Assembly: GCA_944322815.1 (NCBI GenBank)
Contig: CALUQB010000001.1
Span: 1 to 64,000, forward strand
DNA length: 64,000 nt
Origin: an uncultured Bacteroidales bacterium
Lineage (GTDB): Bacteria; Bacteroidota; Bacteroidia; Bacteroidales; UBA932
Direction: 5' to 3'
Shown: positions 43,857-53,816 of the stretch, piece after piece
How the letters are laid out: each line of letters begins with the position of its first letter
Position numbering within the stretch: the first letter of the stretch is position 1
Notes under the pieces: model-generated
What the model was told of the DNA's origin: nothing
The model's database searches: none
The model's input: the letters and a program-made list of their open reading frames with translations, nothing else
Made by a program: the position numbers and the translations under genes

Positions 43857-44948
43857 ATGGATATCAGAGAATCATACAGCCTGAAAAAGCGGAACACGTT
43901 CGGTATGGACGTGTCCTGCGCCTGTTATGTGGAATACGGCAGCGTGGAGGAACTCGTGGAGTTCTTCTCATCCGGCAGACAGCATGGGCTGCCGCTGCCT
44001 TTCCTGCATATCGGAGGCGGCAGCAATATCCTGTTCACCGGGGATTTCCCTGGTACGGTATTCCATTCGGGAATCAGGTTCATATCCGAAATCCGTCCAT
44101 GCGGCACGACGGCCTATGACGCGGACGGTCCCGGATCTGCCGCTGTCCTGGTGGAAGTCGGCGCAGGGACTCTGTGGGACGATTTCTGTGCATGGTGCGC
44201 GGAACGCGGCCTCTGGGGCCCTGAGAATCTCTCGGGCATCCCGGGAGAGACAGGTGCGGCTGCGGTCCAGAACATAGGGGCCTATGGGGTGGAATTCAAG
44301 GATGTGGTCAGGGAAGTGCGGTGTTTTGATGCCGTGACCTGTTCCATCAAGACTTTCAGACAGCAGGAATGCAAGTACGGATACCGTGACTCTATATTCA
44401 AGCAGTCTGCCAAGGGCAGGTACATAGTCACGTCCGTAGTTTTCGGTCTCTCGACGGAAGGCGGTCCGCGTCTGGAATACGGACATGTGAAGAGTGCGGT
44501 GGAGAACGCATTGTCAGAGTCTTCACAGGAGACTCTGACACCTTCGCTGGTAAGGTCCGTGATACTCGGGATCAGGGATTCGAAATTGCCGGACCCGGCG
44601 AAAACAGGAAGTGCCGGAAGTTTTTTCAAGAACCCGGTAGTCCCGAAAATCTTCTACGAAAAGGTAGAGCATTATGCCAAGTCGAAATACGGCCGGGATT
44701 ATGAAGTGCCTCATTTCGATGCCGGTTCGGGATTCGTCAAGATACCGGCTGCCTGGCTGATAGACCAGTGCGGATGGAAAGGCTACAGGGAAGGGAATGT
44801 CGGGGTATATGAAAAACAGCCTCTGGTCCTGGTGAATCTGACCGGGAAGGCGTTGCCTGGCGAAATAGTGGCACTGGAGAAAAAAATCGCGGCTTCGGTC
44901 CTGAACCTTTTCGGTATCGAACTGGAGCCGGAGGTGGAACATATCTGA
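43857..44948 (+). CDS. murB: UDP-N-acetylenolpyruvoylglucosamine reductase
   Basis: A 363-residue flavoprotein that reduces the enolpyruvyl group to give UDP-MurNAc. The FAD-binding segment includes FLHIGGGSNILFTGDFPGTV, GAGTLWDDFCAWCAERGLWG and NLSGIPGETGAAAVQNIGAY. The C-terminal substrate domain has SAGSFFKNPVV and AAWLIDQCGWKGYREGNVGV. It is of the longer type I MurB form. murA follows after seven bases, pairing two successive steps of peptidoglycan synthesis. Confidence 0.96.
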   Translation: MDIRESYSLKKRNTFGMDVSCACYVEYGSVEELVEFFSSGRQHGLPLPFLHIGGGSNILFTGDFPGTVFHSGIRFISEIRPCGTTAYDADGPGSAAVLVEVGAGTLWDDFCAWCAERGLWGPENLSGIPGETGAAAVQNIGAYGVEFKDVVREVRCFDAVTCSIKTFRQQECKYGYRDSIFKQSAKGRYIVTSVVFGLSTEGGPRLEYGHVKSAVENALSESSQETLTPSLVRSVILGIRDSKLPDPAKTGSAGSFFKNPVVPKIFYEKVEHYAKSKYGRDYEVPHFDAGSGFVKIPAAWLIDQCGWKGYREGNVGVYEKQPLVLVNLTGKALPGEIVALEKKIAASVLNLFGIELEPEVEHI

Positions 44949-44955
44949 ATTTGTC

Positions 44956-46269
44956 ATGAGTTCGTTTGTAATAGAAGGCGGATACAAACTGTCCGGCACC
45001 ATAAGGCCTCAGGGTGCGAAGAACGAAGCGCTGGAAGTGATATGCGCCGTCCTTCTCACTTCGGAAGAGGTCGTCATATCGAATATTCCGGAAATCCTCG
45101 ATGTCAGAAACCTGATCATGCTCCTCGAGGGCATGGGAGTGAAAGTGAAACGTATAGAGAAGGGCAAATACTCGTTCCAGGCCGACGATGTAGACACTTC
45201 TTATGTCGAAAGCCCGGAATTTGTCCGTAAGTGTGCGGCTCTCAGAGGCTCGGTGATGATCACCGGACCGCTCCTGGCCAGATTCGGGCATGCATATTTC
45301 CCGAAACCGGGAGGAGACAAGATCGGGCGGCGGAGGGTGGATACCCATATCACGGGAATGCAGAATCTCGGCGCTTCCCTGCACTATGACCAGCAGATGA
45401 AAGCGTATTATCTGCATATTCCGGCAGGAACTCATCTGAAAGGTTCGTACATGCTGCTCGACGAGGCTTCGGTGACGGGTACTGCGAATATCCTGATGGC
45501 TGCAGTCCTTGCAGAAGGCAAGACCGTGATATACAACGCTGCCTGCGAACCGTATGTCCAGCAGTTGAGCCGCATGCTTGTGAGAATGGGTGCCGACATA
45601 GAGGGTATAGGTTCGAACATGCTGACAGTCACGGGAGTGTCAGCCCTTCACGGAACAGGGCATACGATTCTGCCGGACATGATCGAGATAGGTAGTTTCA
45701 TAGGCATGGCGGCCATGAACAGGAGTTCCATCACTGTCAAGGATGTATCCTTCGAAAATCTTGGCATCATACCTGAGTCTTTCCGCAGGCTGGGTGTGAA
45801 TCTGGAGCAGAGGGGCGATGACATTTTCGTGCCGGAACAGGAGAGCTACGTGATAGAGTCCTTTCTGGACGGATCCATCATGACGATAGCCGATGCTCCG
45901 TGGCCGGGACTCACTCCGGACCTTCTGAGCGTTATGCTCGTTGTGGCCACACAATGCCGCGGCAGTGTGCTTATCCATCAGAAAATGTTCGAAAGCAGGC
46001 TTTTCTTTGTGGACCATCTGATAGACATGGGGGCCCAGATCCTGCTGTGCGATCCTCACCGTGCAGTGGTTATAGGACATGACCACCAGTTCCAGCTGCG
46101 TGCGAACAACATGCTTTCTCCTGATATACGTGCCGGAATCGCACTTCTGATAGCCGCCATGTCGGCACGAGGGACCAGCGTCATCGGAAACATAGAGCAG
46201 ATAGACCGCGGATACGAAGACATCGACCTGCGGCTCAACGCCCTCGGTGCCCATATCGCCCGCCAGTAA
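44956..46269 (+). CDS. murA: UDP-N-acetylglucosamine 1-carboxyvinyltransferase, Asp-type active site
   Basis: A 437-residue enzyme that transfers enolpyruvate to UDP-GlcNAc, the first committed step of peptidoglycan synthesis. The N-terminal GTIRPQGAKNEALEVICAVL contains the substrate Lys-Asn pair. The active-site loop reads YFPKPGGDKIGRRRVDTH: residue D121 stands where E. coli MurA has the catalytic Cys115 that fosfomycin alkylates. The C-terminal DIRAGIALLIAAMSA with EQIDRGYEDIDLRL is typical. By analogy with Asp-type MurA enzymes the cell would be insensitive to fosfomycin at this target. Confidence 0.95.
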   Translation: MSSFVIEGGYKLSGTIRPQGAKNEALEVICAVLLTSEEVVISNIPEILDVRNLIMLLEGMGVKVKRIEKGKYSFQADDVDTSYVESPEFVRKCAALRGSVMITGPLLARFGHAYFPKPGGDKIGRRRVDTHITGMQNLGASLHYDQQMKAYYLHIPAGTHLKGSYMLLDEASVTGTANILMAAVLAEGKTVIYNAACEPYVQQLSRMLVRMGADIEGIGSNMLTVTGVSALHGTGHTILPDMIEIGSFIGMAAMNRSSITVKDVSFENLGIIPESFRRLGVNLEQRGDDIFVPEQESYVIESFLDGSIMTIADAPWPGLTPDLLSVMLVVATQCRGSVLIHQKMFESRLFFVDHLIDMGAQILLCDPHRAVVIGHDHQFQLRANNMLSPDIRAGIALLIAAMSARGTSVIGNIEQIDRGYEDIDLRLNALGAHIARQ

Positions 46270-46297
46270 TCCCGTATCATGTGAGGGATAGTTCCGG

Positions 46298-46960
46298 TCA
46301 GCGGATTTTCCTGATGAAATTCAGTCCGTCACGGACGGGGATGATGACCGACTCTACCCGGGGATCGGCAGCCGCCATATCATTGAATCCTGCTATGCCG
46401 AGGGTCTGCCTGTCCTGCGGAAGAGGATCCTGGCACACCTTTCCGTCCCACAGGACATTGTCCGCCAGGATATAGCCTCCGGGCCTTACTATGTCGAATA
46501 CAAGTCTGTAGTATTCAGGATATTCCCTTTTGTTCGCATCGATGTACACGAGGTCGTACATCGGCCTGTTCCCGTCCTCCAGAATTTCCTTTCTCAGCCT
46601 GGCCAGACTCTCTTTCGCATCCCCGATTACGAGACTGACCCTGTCTTCCACACCGGCGCGGCGGAAACCTTCCAGAATCAGATCCTCCAGTTCGTCATTT
46701 ATTTCAAGGGTATCCAGGTGCCCGTCTCCGGGCAATGCCATCGCGAGACATACGGCCGAGTAGCCGGTGAATGTGCCTATTTCCAATATGCGCCGCGGAG
46801 CTGTCGCCTCTACGAGCATTTTCAGAAACCTCCCCTGCACGGCTCCTGTCAGCATCCTGGCATGGTTCGTCCTTATATGGGTCTGTTTCCCTATCCATTC
46901 CAGGGCTTCAGTCTCCCTTGTGGAATGTTCCTCTATGTATTCACCGATACTCTTCATCAT
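46298..46960 (-). CDS. SAM-dependent O-methyltransferase (class I, family 3)
   Basis: A 220-residue cytoplasmic methyltransferase of the caffeoyl-CoA/catechol O-methyltransferase family. The SAM-binding glycine motif is ILEIGTFTGYSAVCLAMALP. Downstream come the acidic DTLEINDELE, then YDLVYIDANKREYPEYYRL and GGYILADNVLWDGKV, which carry the usual metal-ligand Asp/Asn residues. The substrate is unknown; bacterial homologues include a tRNA 5-hydroxyuridine methyltransferase (TrmR). It is convergent with murA. Confidence 0.88.
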   Translation of the reverse strand: MMKSIGEYIEEHSTRETEALEWIGKQTHIRTNHARMLTGAVQGRFLKMLVEATAPRRILEIGTFTGYSAVCLAMALPGDGHLDTLEINDELEDLILEGFRRAGVEDRVSLVIGDAKESLARLRKEILEDGNRPMYDLVYIDANKREYPEYYRLVFDIVRPGGYILADNVLWDGKVCQDPLPQDRQTLGIAGFNDMAAADPRVESVIIPVRDGLNFIRKIR

Positions 46961-46987
46961 ATCAAGCTTTATACTTCCGACCTGTCG

Positions 46988-48259
46988 TTACAGGAAAACC
47001 AGCCGGCAGAGGGATGACTCGTCGAATACCGCCTTTGCCGCATTCCTGATTTCCTCGGCTGTCACTGATTCGATCTTTTCCCGGGTGCATTCATCGGAAA
47101 GCACCCGTCCGTATGCCATCAGGCTCTTTCCCATGGCCAGGCATTGTGCTTCGCCGTTGTCCGAACTTATGGCCATCTGACCCATGAACTGCTTTTTGGC
47201 TGCGGCCAGACGGGATGGGGACAGAAGGTCTGTCTGGAGCTTTTTCATTTCCCTGGCGATGGCCTTGTCGCATTTTTCCAGATTCTCCTTGTCGCACCCC
47301 AGGCTTATGGCTACTATGCCGCTGTCGGAATACTGCGTATACGTACACTCCACTCCGTACACCCAGCCGTTCTTTTCCCGAAGTTCATAGTTCAGTATGG
47401 AGTTGCTGGCAGGACCTCCCAGAATGTTGCACATCAGTATCGTGGCCACTCTTTCCCTTTCTTCATACAGCGACGGCCCGAGATTCCCTATGACGCAGTT
47501 CACCTGATGGTTTTTCTTGTTCACGGTTTTGTCGAATCTCACCGGCTGCGGTTTCCTGAGGTTCATCCTGATTCCATGCGGTGCTTCCATGCCATCCTTT
47601 CCTGTGCCTGCCTCAGCCCCGGCGGATATTTTCTCCGGAAACCATTTCGATGCCAGCCGGAACGCCATTTTCTCCATTTTTTTCTCATCGATGTCTGCCA
47701 CGATGCTGAAAGCCATTCTTTCCGGAATGAATTTCTCCCCGGTGAATTCCAGCAGTTCTTTCCGCCCTATCTTTTTCACTGATGCACTCGTACCGAGTAT
47801 TGGAGCCGCGAGCGGATGTCCGGAAAAAATCATCTCTTCGAATTTGTCGTAGACATCTTCGGCAGGGGAGTCCTTATAGGAATTTATTTCGTCTATCACG
47901 ACCCCTTTCTCGATATCGACTTCCGCTTCGGGGAATGTGGCTGATGTAGCCAGTTCGAAGAGAAGGTTCGCCGCTTTCGGCAGGTCCTCTTTCAGAACGG
48001 TGGCATGGAGTACGATTTCTTCTTTGGTGGTGAACGCGTTCAGTTCTCCTCCCAGCTTGTCCAGATAGCCGTTGATCACGGACGCGCTTTTCTTTTCGGT
48101 CCCTTTGAATATGGTGTGTTCCGTGAAGTGCGCCAGTCCCGAATGGTACCCTTCCTCATCGCGCGTCCCGCATTTTATGCTCAATGCGCAATATGCTGCA
48201 GCTGTTCCTGTCCTTTTCACTGCGTACTGCAGGCCGCAGTCTGTCTTTCCATATAGCAT
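46988..48259 (-). CDS. M16-family zinc peptidase
   Basis: A 423-residue peptidase of the insulinase/processing-peptidase family. The inverted zinc motif HxxEH appears as LAHFTEHTIFKGT (H43, E46, H47), with the third ligand region in NAFTTKEEIVLHATVLKEDL. The second, inactive half has LREKNGWVYGVECTYTQYSD. No signal peptide is evident, so it probably acts in the cytoplasm. It follows the unknown secreted protein gene and precedes the methyltransferase on the same strand. Confidence 0.92.
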   Translation of the reverse strand: MLYGKTDCGLQYAVKRTGTAAAYCALSIKCGTRDEEGYHSGLAHFTEHTIFKGTEKKSASVINGYLDKLGGELNAFTTKEEIVLHATVLKEDLPKAANLLFELATSATFPEAEVDIEKGVVIDEINSYKDSPAEDVYDKFEEMIFSGHPLAAPILGTSASVKKIGRKELLEFTGEKFIPERMAFSIVADIDEKKMEKMAFRLASKWFPEKISAGAEAGTGKDGMEAPHGIRMNLRKPQPVRFDKTVNKKNHQVNCVIGNLGPSLYEERERVATILMCNILGGPASNSILNYELREKNGWVYGVECTYTQYSDSGIVAISLGCDKENLEKCDKAIAREMKKLQTDLLSPSRLAAAKKQFMGQMAISSDNGEAQCLAMGKSLMAYGRVLSDECTREKIESVTAEEIRNAAKAVFDESSLCRLVFL

Positions 48260-48346
48260 TCTGCAAATTCTCCGAAATGTCTTCCTGTTTTTCCAGGCTG
48301 TCTTGTGAATTCATCTTATGTGCGCGTCATCTTATGTGCGCGGAGT

Positions 48347-49189
48347 CTACCTGCCCGCTATCCGGTACAGGTCTTCCGGCAGGAATCCTGCCCCGGCTCT
48401 CTTCGACAGCTTGTGCCTCCTGAAATAGTACAGTTTATGCGTCTGTGCGTCTATCAGCATTTTGTAGCAGAAAGAACCCCTGCCTCTGTCCGAAGGATAT
48501 ACCGTGAAGCTTACTACTGCGTTGGGGGTATGCTCCATCATCATTTCGTCGGCGATGTCTGTGTCGGTGACGTAGATGCCGTCCGCTTCGAAACTTTCCA
48601 GTTCTTCCTCCGACATGCCCGGAGCCAGATCATCGGCAGCTATGATGATGTCTTTCCTGTCTGCTTCATTCATGTTCATGTTGAAACTGCTCAGTCCGGA
48701 ATATCCTGCGACATCAGTTTCCATGGAACGCAGTATATGTTCCTGGATGATGTCCAGCAAAGCCGGCAGGAACACGAACTCCCTTCCTGACGGATCATCG
48801 GTGGCCATGACAGGCACCGTCACTACATCCAGCATTTTGCTTATTCCCTTTTCGGCAGCGGCTCCTCCCTTCATCACTGAAAGCATGGTGAGTCCCGGTC
48901 TGGATTCCTTCTTGAACCGCCCTTTCACAGTCATCAGAAAATAATAGCTGTCATCGGTTTTCAACTCTTCGAACTCCTTCAGGGTGCAGAACTCGAACGG
49001 GGAGATTCTCCATCTGTTCTGTACCTCGTCTTTAAGGGACTGGTCGAAGAATATGTTTCCTGTCAGCACCACTTTGGTGGTTTTCTCGGTGAAATCCTCG
49101 ATCTTCACTTTCTTCGTGTTGATCTGTGCCTGCGCCGACATTGTCACAGGTATTATGATGGCCAAGGCCAATATCAAGAACTTTTTCAT
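48347..49189 (-). CDS. Secreted protein of unknown function
   Basis: A 280-residue protein with an N-terminal signal peptide (KKFLILALAIIIPVTMSAQA). It shows no domain I recognise. It has mixed alpha/beta character and ends in a basic segment (YYFRRHKLSKRAGAGFLPED). It resembles conserved periplasmic proteins of Bacteroidales without assigned function. It is divergent from dnaX and upstream of the M16 peptidase gene on the same strand by 87 bases. Confidence 0.7.
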   Translation of the reverse strand: MKKFLILALAIIIPVTMSAQAQINTKKVKIEDFTEKTTKVVLTGNIFFDQSLKDEVQNRWRISPFEFCTLKEFEELKTDDSYYFLMTVKGRFKKESRPGLTMLSVMKGGAAAEKGISKMLDVVTVPVMATDDPSGREFVFLPALLDIIQEHILRSMETDVAGYSGLSSFNMNMNEADRKDIIIAADDLAPGMSEEELESFEADGIYVTDTDIADEMMMEHTPNAVVSFTVYPSDRGRGSFCYKMLIDAQTHKLYYFRRHKLSKRAGAGFLPEDLYRIAGR

Positions 49190-49281
49190 ATCGTTCGTTT
49201 TGTCAAGGATACAGGTGATTTTTCCTTTTTGAACGGCAAATTTACAAAATAATACTTATTTTTGTAAGATAACGTTTTTGT

Positions 49282-51093
49282 ATGTCAGACTACATTGTAT
49301 CAGCCAGGAAATACAGACCCGACAGTTTCGAATCTCTGATCGGACAGGAAAATATCGCCAGGACCCTGAAAAATTCCATCAAAAGGGGGCAGCTGGCCCA
49401 TGCGTACCTGTTTTGCGGGCCGCGCGGTGTAGGAAAGACCAGTACCGCCAGGATTTTCGCGAAGACCATCAACTGTGCGGATCCGGGTCCGGACATGGAA
49501 CCATGCGGGAAATGCGAATCATGCCTTTCTTTTGCGGAGGGCAGATCGTACTGTATCCACGAACTTGATGCCGCTTCGAACAACGGTGTCGATGATATCA
49601 AGGCCCTGATAGACCAGGTCCGCATACCTCCCCAGACAGGAAAATACAGCGTGTATATCATAGACGAGGTCCACATGCTCAGTTCTTCGGCCTTCAACGC
49701 GTTCCTGAAGACTCTGGAGGAACCTCCTGCATACGCCATTTTCATCCTGGCCACTACCGAAAAGCACAAGATACTGCCTACCATACTTTCACGCTGCCAG
49801 ACTTACGATTTCAACAGGATCACGGTGGAGGGTATCGTGGGGAATCTCAGGTCCATAGCCCTGAAAGAAGGAGTGTCCATCGATGACGAGTCTCTCCATG
49901 TCATAGCCATGAAGGCGGACGGGGCCATGAGGGATGCGCTGACCATATTTGACCAGACCGTGGCTTTCTGCGGAAAGGATGTGAAATACGAGGAGGTAGT
50001 CAGGAATCTCAATGTATTGGATTACGACTATACCTTCTCGCTGACGGATGCGTTTCTGGCCGGGGATTACAGGACGGCTTTCCTCAAATTCGATGATATA
50101 CTTTCCAAAGGCTTCAATGCCCTGCATTTCGTATCTGCGCTCAGTTCTCATTTCCGAGACTTGCTCGTAAGCAAGACTTCCGGACTGGAGGCGTTGCTTG
50201 ATCTGCCTGAGTCGTTGAAGAAAAGGTATGCCGAGCAGGCAGGACGTTGTCCTATGGCCTTCCTCTATGAAGCCATGAATGTCACGGTGCAGTGCGAGTC
50301 TTCATACAGGGCCAGCATAAATCCGAGGTTTCTGATAGAACTGACTCTGATGAAGCTCAGCGCATTGCCTGCAAAGATTGCAGGACAGCCTGCATTCGGA
50401 GGTGCACCTGTCCGTACCGCCGCTGCGGCTCAGACATCTTCCGATGTCCGTCCGGCAGGCCGGACGTCTCCTGCTGCCGTGCAGCATGAGGAGCCGCAGC
50501 CCGTCATCATGGAGAAAGCCGCTCAGCCGCCTGCCGGGAGTACGCCCGAAGTCCGTCCGTCGGACACGGAAACCAGAACTCCGGAAGTCCCCGCTGCTGG
50601 CGGAGACGCTCCGAAACCGAGAAGGACAAGGGCTGTGAGACCGTCTTCCATGGCTCTGAACTCCATTATGGGAAACATTTCGGACACCACTGCGGAAAAA
50701 CCGTCAGCCGCCTCTGCGGCACCGGTCTCCGATGAGGACATACTGGCCAGGTGGCAGGATCTGGCAGCCATGTATGTATCCAAGCCGCGCCTGAACAACA
50801 CGCTGGCTACAGCCAAGCTGGCGATCGAGCATGAAGGGGATACGCGCCGGGTGGTATTCAAGGTATTGAACACGGCCCAGAAAGACTGGATAGAAACGAA
50901 GCTGCTGCATGAACTCGAAGGCCGTTTCCAGCAGCTCACAGGCGCGCCTGACGTGCGCCTCAGAGTGGATATAGAACCTGAGGAAGAACGTCCGCAGGTA
51001 AACTACATGCCGAGCGAGAAGCTCAGCGATCTGATGTCGAAAAATGACGAGGTCCGGAATCTGGTCTCGGATTTCGGTCTGGATCTTAAATGA
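49282..51093 (+). CDS. dnaX: DNA polymerase III subunit gamma/tau
   Basis: A 603-residue clamp-loader ATPase. It has KYRPDSFESLIGQENIARTL, the Walker A motif FCGPRGVGKTSTARIFAKTI, a four-Cys zinc module (C-GKCESC), the DEAx-type Walker B VYIIDEVHMLSS and the arginine-finger segment TILSRCQTYDFNRI. After residue 370 comes a long Ala/Pro/Thr-rich linker and then a small C-terminal tau-like domain. No obvious slippery heptamer for a gamma frameshift was found by eye. Confidence 0.96.
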   Translation: MSDYIVSARKYRPDSFESLIGQENIARTLKNSIKRGQLAHAYLFCGPRGVGKTSTARIFAKTINCADPGPDMEPCGKCESCLSFAEGRSYCIHELDAASNNGVDDIKALIDQVRIPPQTGKYSVYIIDEVHMLSSSAFNAFLKTLEEPPAYAIFILATTEKHKILPTILSRCQTYDFNRITVEGIVGNLRSIALKEGVSIDDESLHVIAMKADGAMRDALTIFDQTVAFCGKDVKYEEVVRNLNVLDYDYTFSLTDAFLAGDYRTAFLKFDDILSKGFNALHFVSALSSHFRDLLVSKTSGLEALLDLPESLKKRYAEQAGRCPMAFLYEAMNVTVQCESSYRASINPRFLIELTLMKLSALPAKIAGQPAFGGAPVRTAAAAQTSSDVRPAGRTSPAAVQHEEPQPVIMEKAAQPPAGSTPEVRPSDTETRTPEVPAAGGDAPKPRRTRAVRPSSMALNSIMGNISDTTAEKPSAASAAPVSDEDILARWQDLAAMYVSKPRLNNTLATAKLAIEHEGDTRRVVFKVLNTAQKDWIETKLLHELEGRFQQLTGAPDVRLRVDIEPEEERPQVNYMPSEKLSDLMSKNDEVRNLVSDFGLDLK

Positions 51094-51185
51094 CGTAGGT
51101 CCGCCGGAGTTCCGGGTACATGGGTGTCGCCGGATCGTCATCGTGTAACGCGAAAATTGTCCGAGAGGACACAACAGAAAGATTT

Positions 51186-51926
51186 ATGAAATTACGTTGC
51201 GAGAATCTTGTAAAGAAATACGGTGTCAGAACCGTGGTGAAAGGAGTGTCGATGGAGGTCGAGCAGGGCGAGATCGTGGGATTCCTCGGTCCGAACGGTG
51301 CAGGCAAGACCACCAGTTTCTATATGATTACCGGCCTTATCGTCCCAAACGCCGGGAGGATATTCCTCGATGACGAGGAGATCACCGGGCTGCCGATGTA
51401 CAAGAGGGCACAGAAAGGCGTGGGCTATCTCGCCCAGGAGGCTTCCGTGTTCAGACGTATGTCCGTGGAGGACAACATCCTGTCTGTCATGGAGATGTCT
51501 ACATTTACCAAGGCGGAGAGGAAAGAGAGGCTGGAGTCCCTGATAGATGAATTCAACCTCCACAAGGTGCGCAAAAGTCTTGGCATACAGCTTTCAGGAG
51601 GCGAGAGACGCCGCTGCGAGATCGCACGCGCCCTGGCCATTGATCCTAAGTTCATCCTGCTGGACGAGCCGTTCGCAGGTGTGGACCCTATCGCCGTGGA
51701 AGATATACAGCATATCATAGCCAAGCTGAAATACAAGAATATCGGAGTCATCATCACGGACCACAATGTGGGAGAGACTCTGGCCATCATCGACAGGGCT
51801 TATCTTCTGTATGAGGGGAACATCCTGCAGAGCGGGACACCGGAGGAACTGGCCGCAGATGAAGAGGTCCGTACGAAATACCTCGGCTCCACCTTCGTCC
51901 TCAAACGTTCGGCTGCCGTCAAATGA
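51186..51926 (+). CDS. lptB: LPS export ABC transporter ATP-binding protein
   Basis: A 246-residue ATPase that powers extraction of lipopolysaccharide from the inner membrane with LptFG. It has the Walker A motif [20 protein letters not shown], a [21 protein letters not shown]-loop typical of LptB, the signature [18 protein letters not shown] and Walker [21 protein letters not shown]. The ATG at 51186 ([13 protein letters not shown]) is chosen because the longer open frame to 51120 adds residues unlike the family. No other lpt genes are adjacent. Confidence 0.94.
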   Translation: MKLRCENLVKKYGVRTVVKGVSMEVEQGEIVGFLGPNGAGKTTSFYMITGLIVPNAGRIFLDDEEITGLPMYKRAQKGVGYLAQEASVFRRMSVEDNILSVMEMSTFTKAERKERLESLIDEFNLHKVRKSLGIQLSGGERRRCEIARALAIDPKFILLDEPFAGVDPIAVEDIQHIIAKLKYKNIGVIITDHNVGETLAIIDRAYLLYEGNILQSGTPEELAADEEVRTKYLGSTFVLKRSAAVK

Positions 51927-51928
51927 AA

Positions 51929-51965
51929 AAAAAGCATGGAATCCGAAACAGGTTCCACGCTTTTT
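51929..51965. terminator. Bidirectional terminator between lptB and efp
   Basis: AAAAAGC(a)TGGAA and TTCCA(c)GCTTTTT pair across an 11-base loop. The T-tract on the plus side and A-tract on the other suit two convergent genes. Confidence 0.8.
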
Positions 51966-51985
51966 CCATACGGGGAAATCCCTTG

Positions 51986-52552
51986 CTATTTCACACGCTC
52001 TCCGTAAGTCCTGTCAGTGGTATTCACTCTTATCTTCTCACCCTGGTTGATGAAAAGAGGGACCATGATGGTCGCACCGGTCTCAAGGGTAGCTTCCTTC
52101 AATGCACTGGTAGATGCCGTATCTCCTTTCACTGCAGGTTCGGTATAGGTCACTTCCAGTTCCACGTATGTAGGAAGCTCGCAGGTCAGACATCTTTCCT
52201 CATCTGCGAGGAACATCATCTCTACATGCTGTCCTTCCTTCATCAGGTCTGCATTGTCTACCAGGTCAGAATCGAGGTGAATCTGCTCGAAAGTCTCCTC
52301 ATGCATGAAGTTGAAACCGTCCTCGTCCTTGTACAGGAACTGGTACGGACGTCTTTCCACATTGATGGTCTCGATCTTGGCACCTGCTGTAAAAGTGTTC
52401 TCAAGTATGCGGCCATTCTCCAGATTGCGGAGCTTGGTCTTCACGAAAGCCGGACCTTTGCCAGGCTTGACATGCTGGAACCATACGATGGAGCATGGCT
52501 TGCCGTTGTAGTTGATGTAAAGTCCGTTCTTGAAATCAGCTGTTGTTGCCAT
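51986..52552 (-). CDS. efp: Elongation factor P
   Basis: A 188-residue translation factor that rescues ribosomes stalled at proline runs. Domain I holds IVWFQHVKPGKGPAFVKTKL; K32 in KPGKGPAF is the residue modified in many bacteria. Domains II and III are complete (VERRPYQFLYKDEDGFNFM, then TLETGATIMVPLFINQGEKI). No EpmA/YmfI-type modification gene is nearby. Its upstream region carries a 59-bp palindromic element. Confidence 0.96.
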   Translation of the reverse strand: MATTADFKNGLYINYNGKPCSIVWFQHVKPGKGPAFVKTKLRNLENGRILENTFTAGAKIETINVERRPYQFLYKDEDGFNFMHEETFEQIHLDSDLVDNADLMKEGQHVEMMFLADEERCLTCELPTYVELEVTYTEPAVKGDTASTSALKEATLETGATIMVPLFINQGEKIRVNTTDRTYGERVK

Positions 52553-52568
52553 ATATTGTCTTTTAAAT

Positions 52569-52627
52569 TAACGTCAGTTCGACGAATTATTATACTAAGT
52601 ACCAGAGACTTCGTCGAACTGACGTTA
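52569..52627. repeat. 59-bp palindromic element, copy 1
   Basis: TAACGTCAGTTCGACGAA (52569-52586) and its exact complement (52610-52627) flank a 23-base centre. The element is homologous, in reverse orientation, to 63918-63976. A single related arm (TTCATCGAACTCACGTTA) lies at 52761-52778. The rest of the gap 52553-52851 shows nothing else clear. Confidence 0.85.
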
Positions 52628-52851
52628 TGATTTCTTCGAAATCCCTTTCCTTTTACGTGGCACCCCTCTTGAATTCTCCCCTGTCGATGGGCGAACTTAC
52701 TGCCGGATTCGTAAAACGAATCCTCTAAAAGAGGTAGTTCTCTGAAATTCACTTCGTTTTTTCATCGAACTCACGTTAAATTATGATTGTTCGGAATTAC
52801 GGCTGCAAAAATATAAAAATGAAACGTTTCCGCCAAATTTTTGTAATTCCG

Positions 52852-53793
52852 TCATTCTCCGTTGAACGCGAGAATGCTGTTCGCTATATCCTCCAGCAGC
52901 CATTTCGGGGTCGAGGCGGCTCCGCAGACCCCCACCTTGTCATCTTCCCTGAACCATTCCCGTCTGATTTCCGCAGGAGTCTCTATGTGGTATGTACGGA
53001 TATTCAGCGACTTGCACCTGTCGCAAAGCACCTTCCCGTTCGAACTCGCCTTTCCTGACACGAAGATCAGAATGTCATGTTCGATGGCGAATTTGGAAAG
53101 CCTCGCATGTCTGGTGGCTACCTGTGAACATATCGTATTGTGGACTGTCAGAAGCCCTCTTCCTGCAAATCTCTGCATCGGAAGTTCGTTTTCCTTGGCC
53201 ATGACTTCTTCAAGGCGGGAACACAGCGATGAATATTCCGCCGGATTCTTCGTGGTCTGGGAGAAGATTTCGATGTGCTTTTTCAGGTCCACCTGTCCCT
53301 GTTCTATCGCGGCCTGGAGCATCTGCCAGTTTTCTACTACCAGGGCATGGCCTTCCGCCTGACCGACGAGTCCCAGCACTTCGGCATGTCCCGGTTTTCC
53401 GAAAATGATGATCTGCCCGTCCACTCTGCCTTCCTTGATTTCCGAATATGCTTCGCGTATGCTTTCCTGCAGCTTGAGCACTACGGGGCAGGTACAGTCT
53501 ATGATCCGGAAATGCAGTGCGGCAGCTTTCCTGTATGTGGCCGGAGGTTCTCCATGCGCACGGATGAGCAGGGTTTCCCCTTTCGCATCCTGCATTTCTT
53601 CCAGGTCTTCCTTGTCTATGGTGACCAGTCCCTTGGCTTCCAGCCTGGTCAGCTCCGCGTCGTTGTGCACTATGGCACCCAGGGAAAAGAGCCTGCCATC
53701 CGGTCCTTCCAGCTGTTCTTCAGCCTTCTTTATGGCTCTGGTCACTCCTGCGCAGAATCCTGAATTCGAGTCGATGTCGACAGTCAGTTTCAT
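52852..53793 (-). CDS. ispH: 4-hydroxy-3-methylbut-2-enyl diphosphate reductase
   Basis: A 313-residue iron-sulfur enzyme, last step of the MEP isoprenoid pathway. The three cluster cysteines are in SGFCAGVTRAIKKAE (C14), IIDCTCPVVLKLQ and the HNTICSQVATRH segment. Glu and Thr residues for substrate binding lie in FSQTTKNPAEYS. The length is normal. It follows cmk by 23 bases on the minus strand and probably shares its promoter. Confidence 0.95.
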   Translation of the reverse strand: MKLTVDIDSNSGFCAGVTRAIKKAEEQLEGPDGRLFSLGAIVHNDAELTRLEAKGLVTIDKEDLEEMQDAKGETLLIRAHGEPPATYRKAAALHFRIIDCTCPVVLKLQESIREAYSEIKEGRVDGQIIIFGKPGHAEVLGLVGQAEGHALVVENWQMLQAAIEQGQVDLKKHIEIFSQTTKNPAEYSSLCSRLEEVMAKENELPMQRFAGRGLLTVHNTICSQVATRHARLSKFAIEHDILIFVSGKASSNGKVLCDRCKSLNIRTYHIETPAEIRREWFREDDKVGVCGAASTPKWLLEDIANSILAFNGE

Positions 53794-53816
53794 GGTTTTA
53801 AGTACACGTGTTTATA

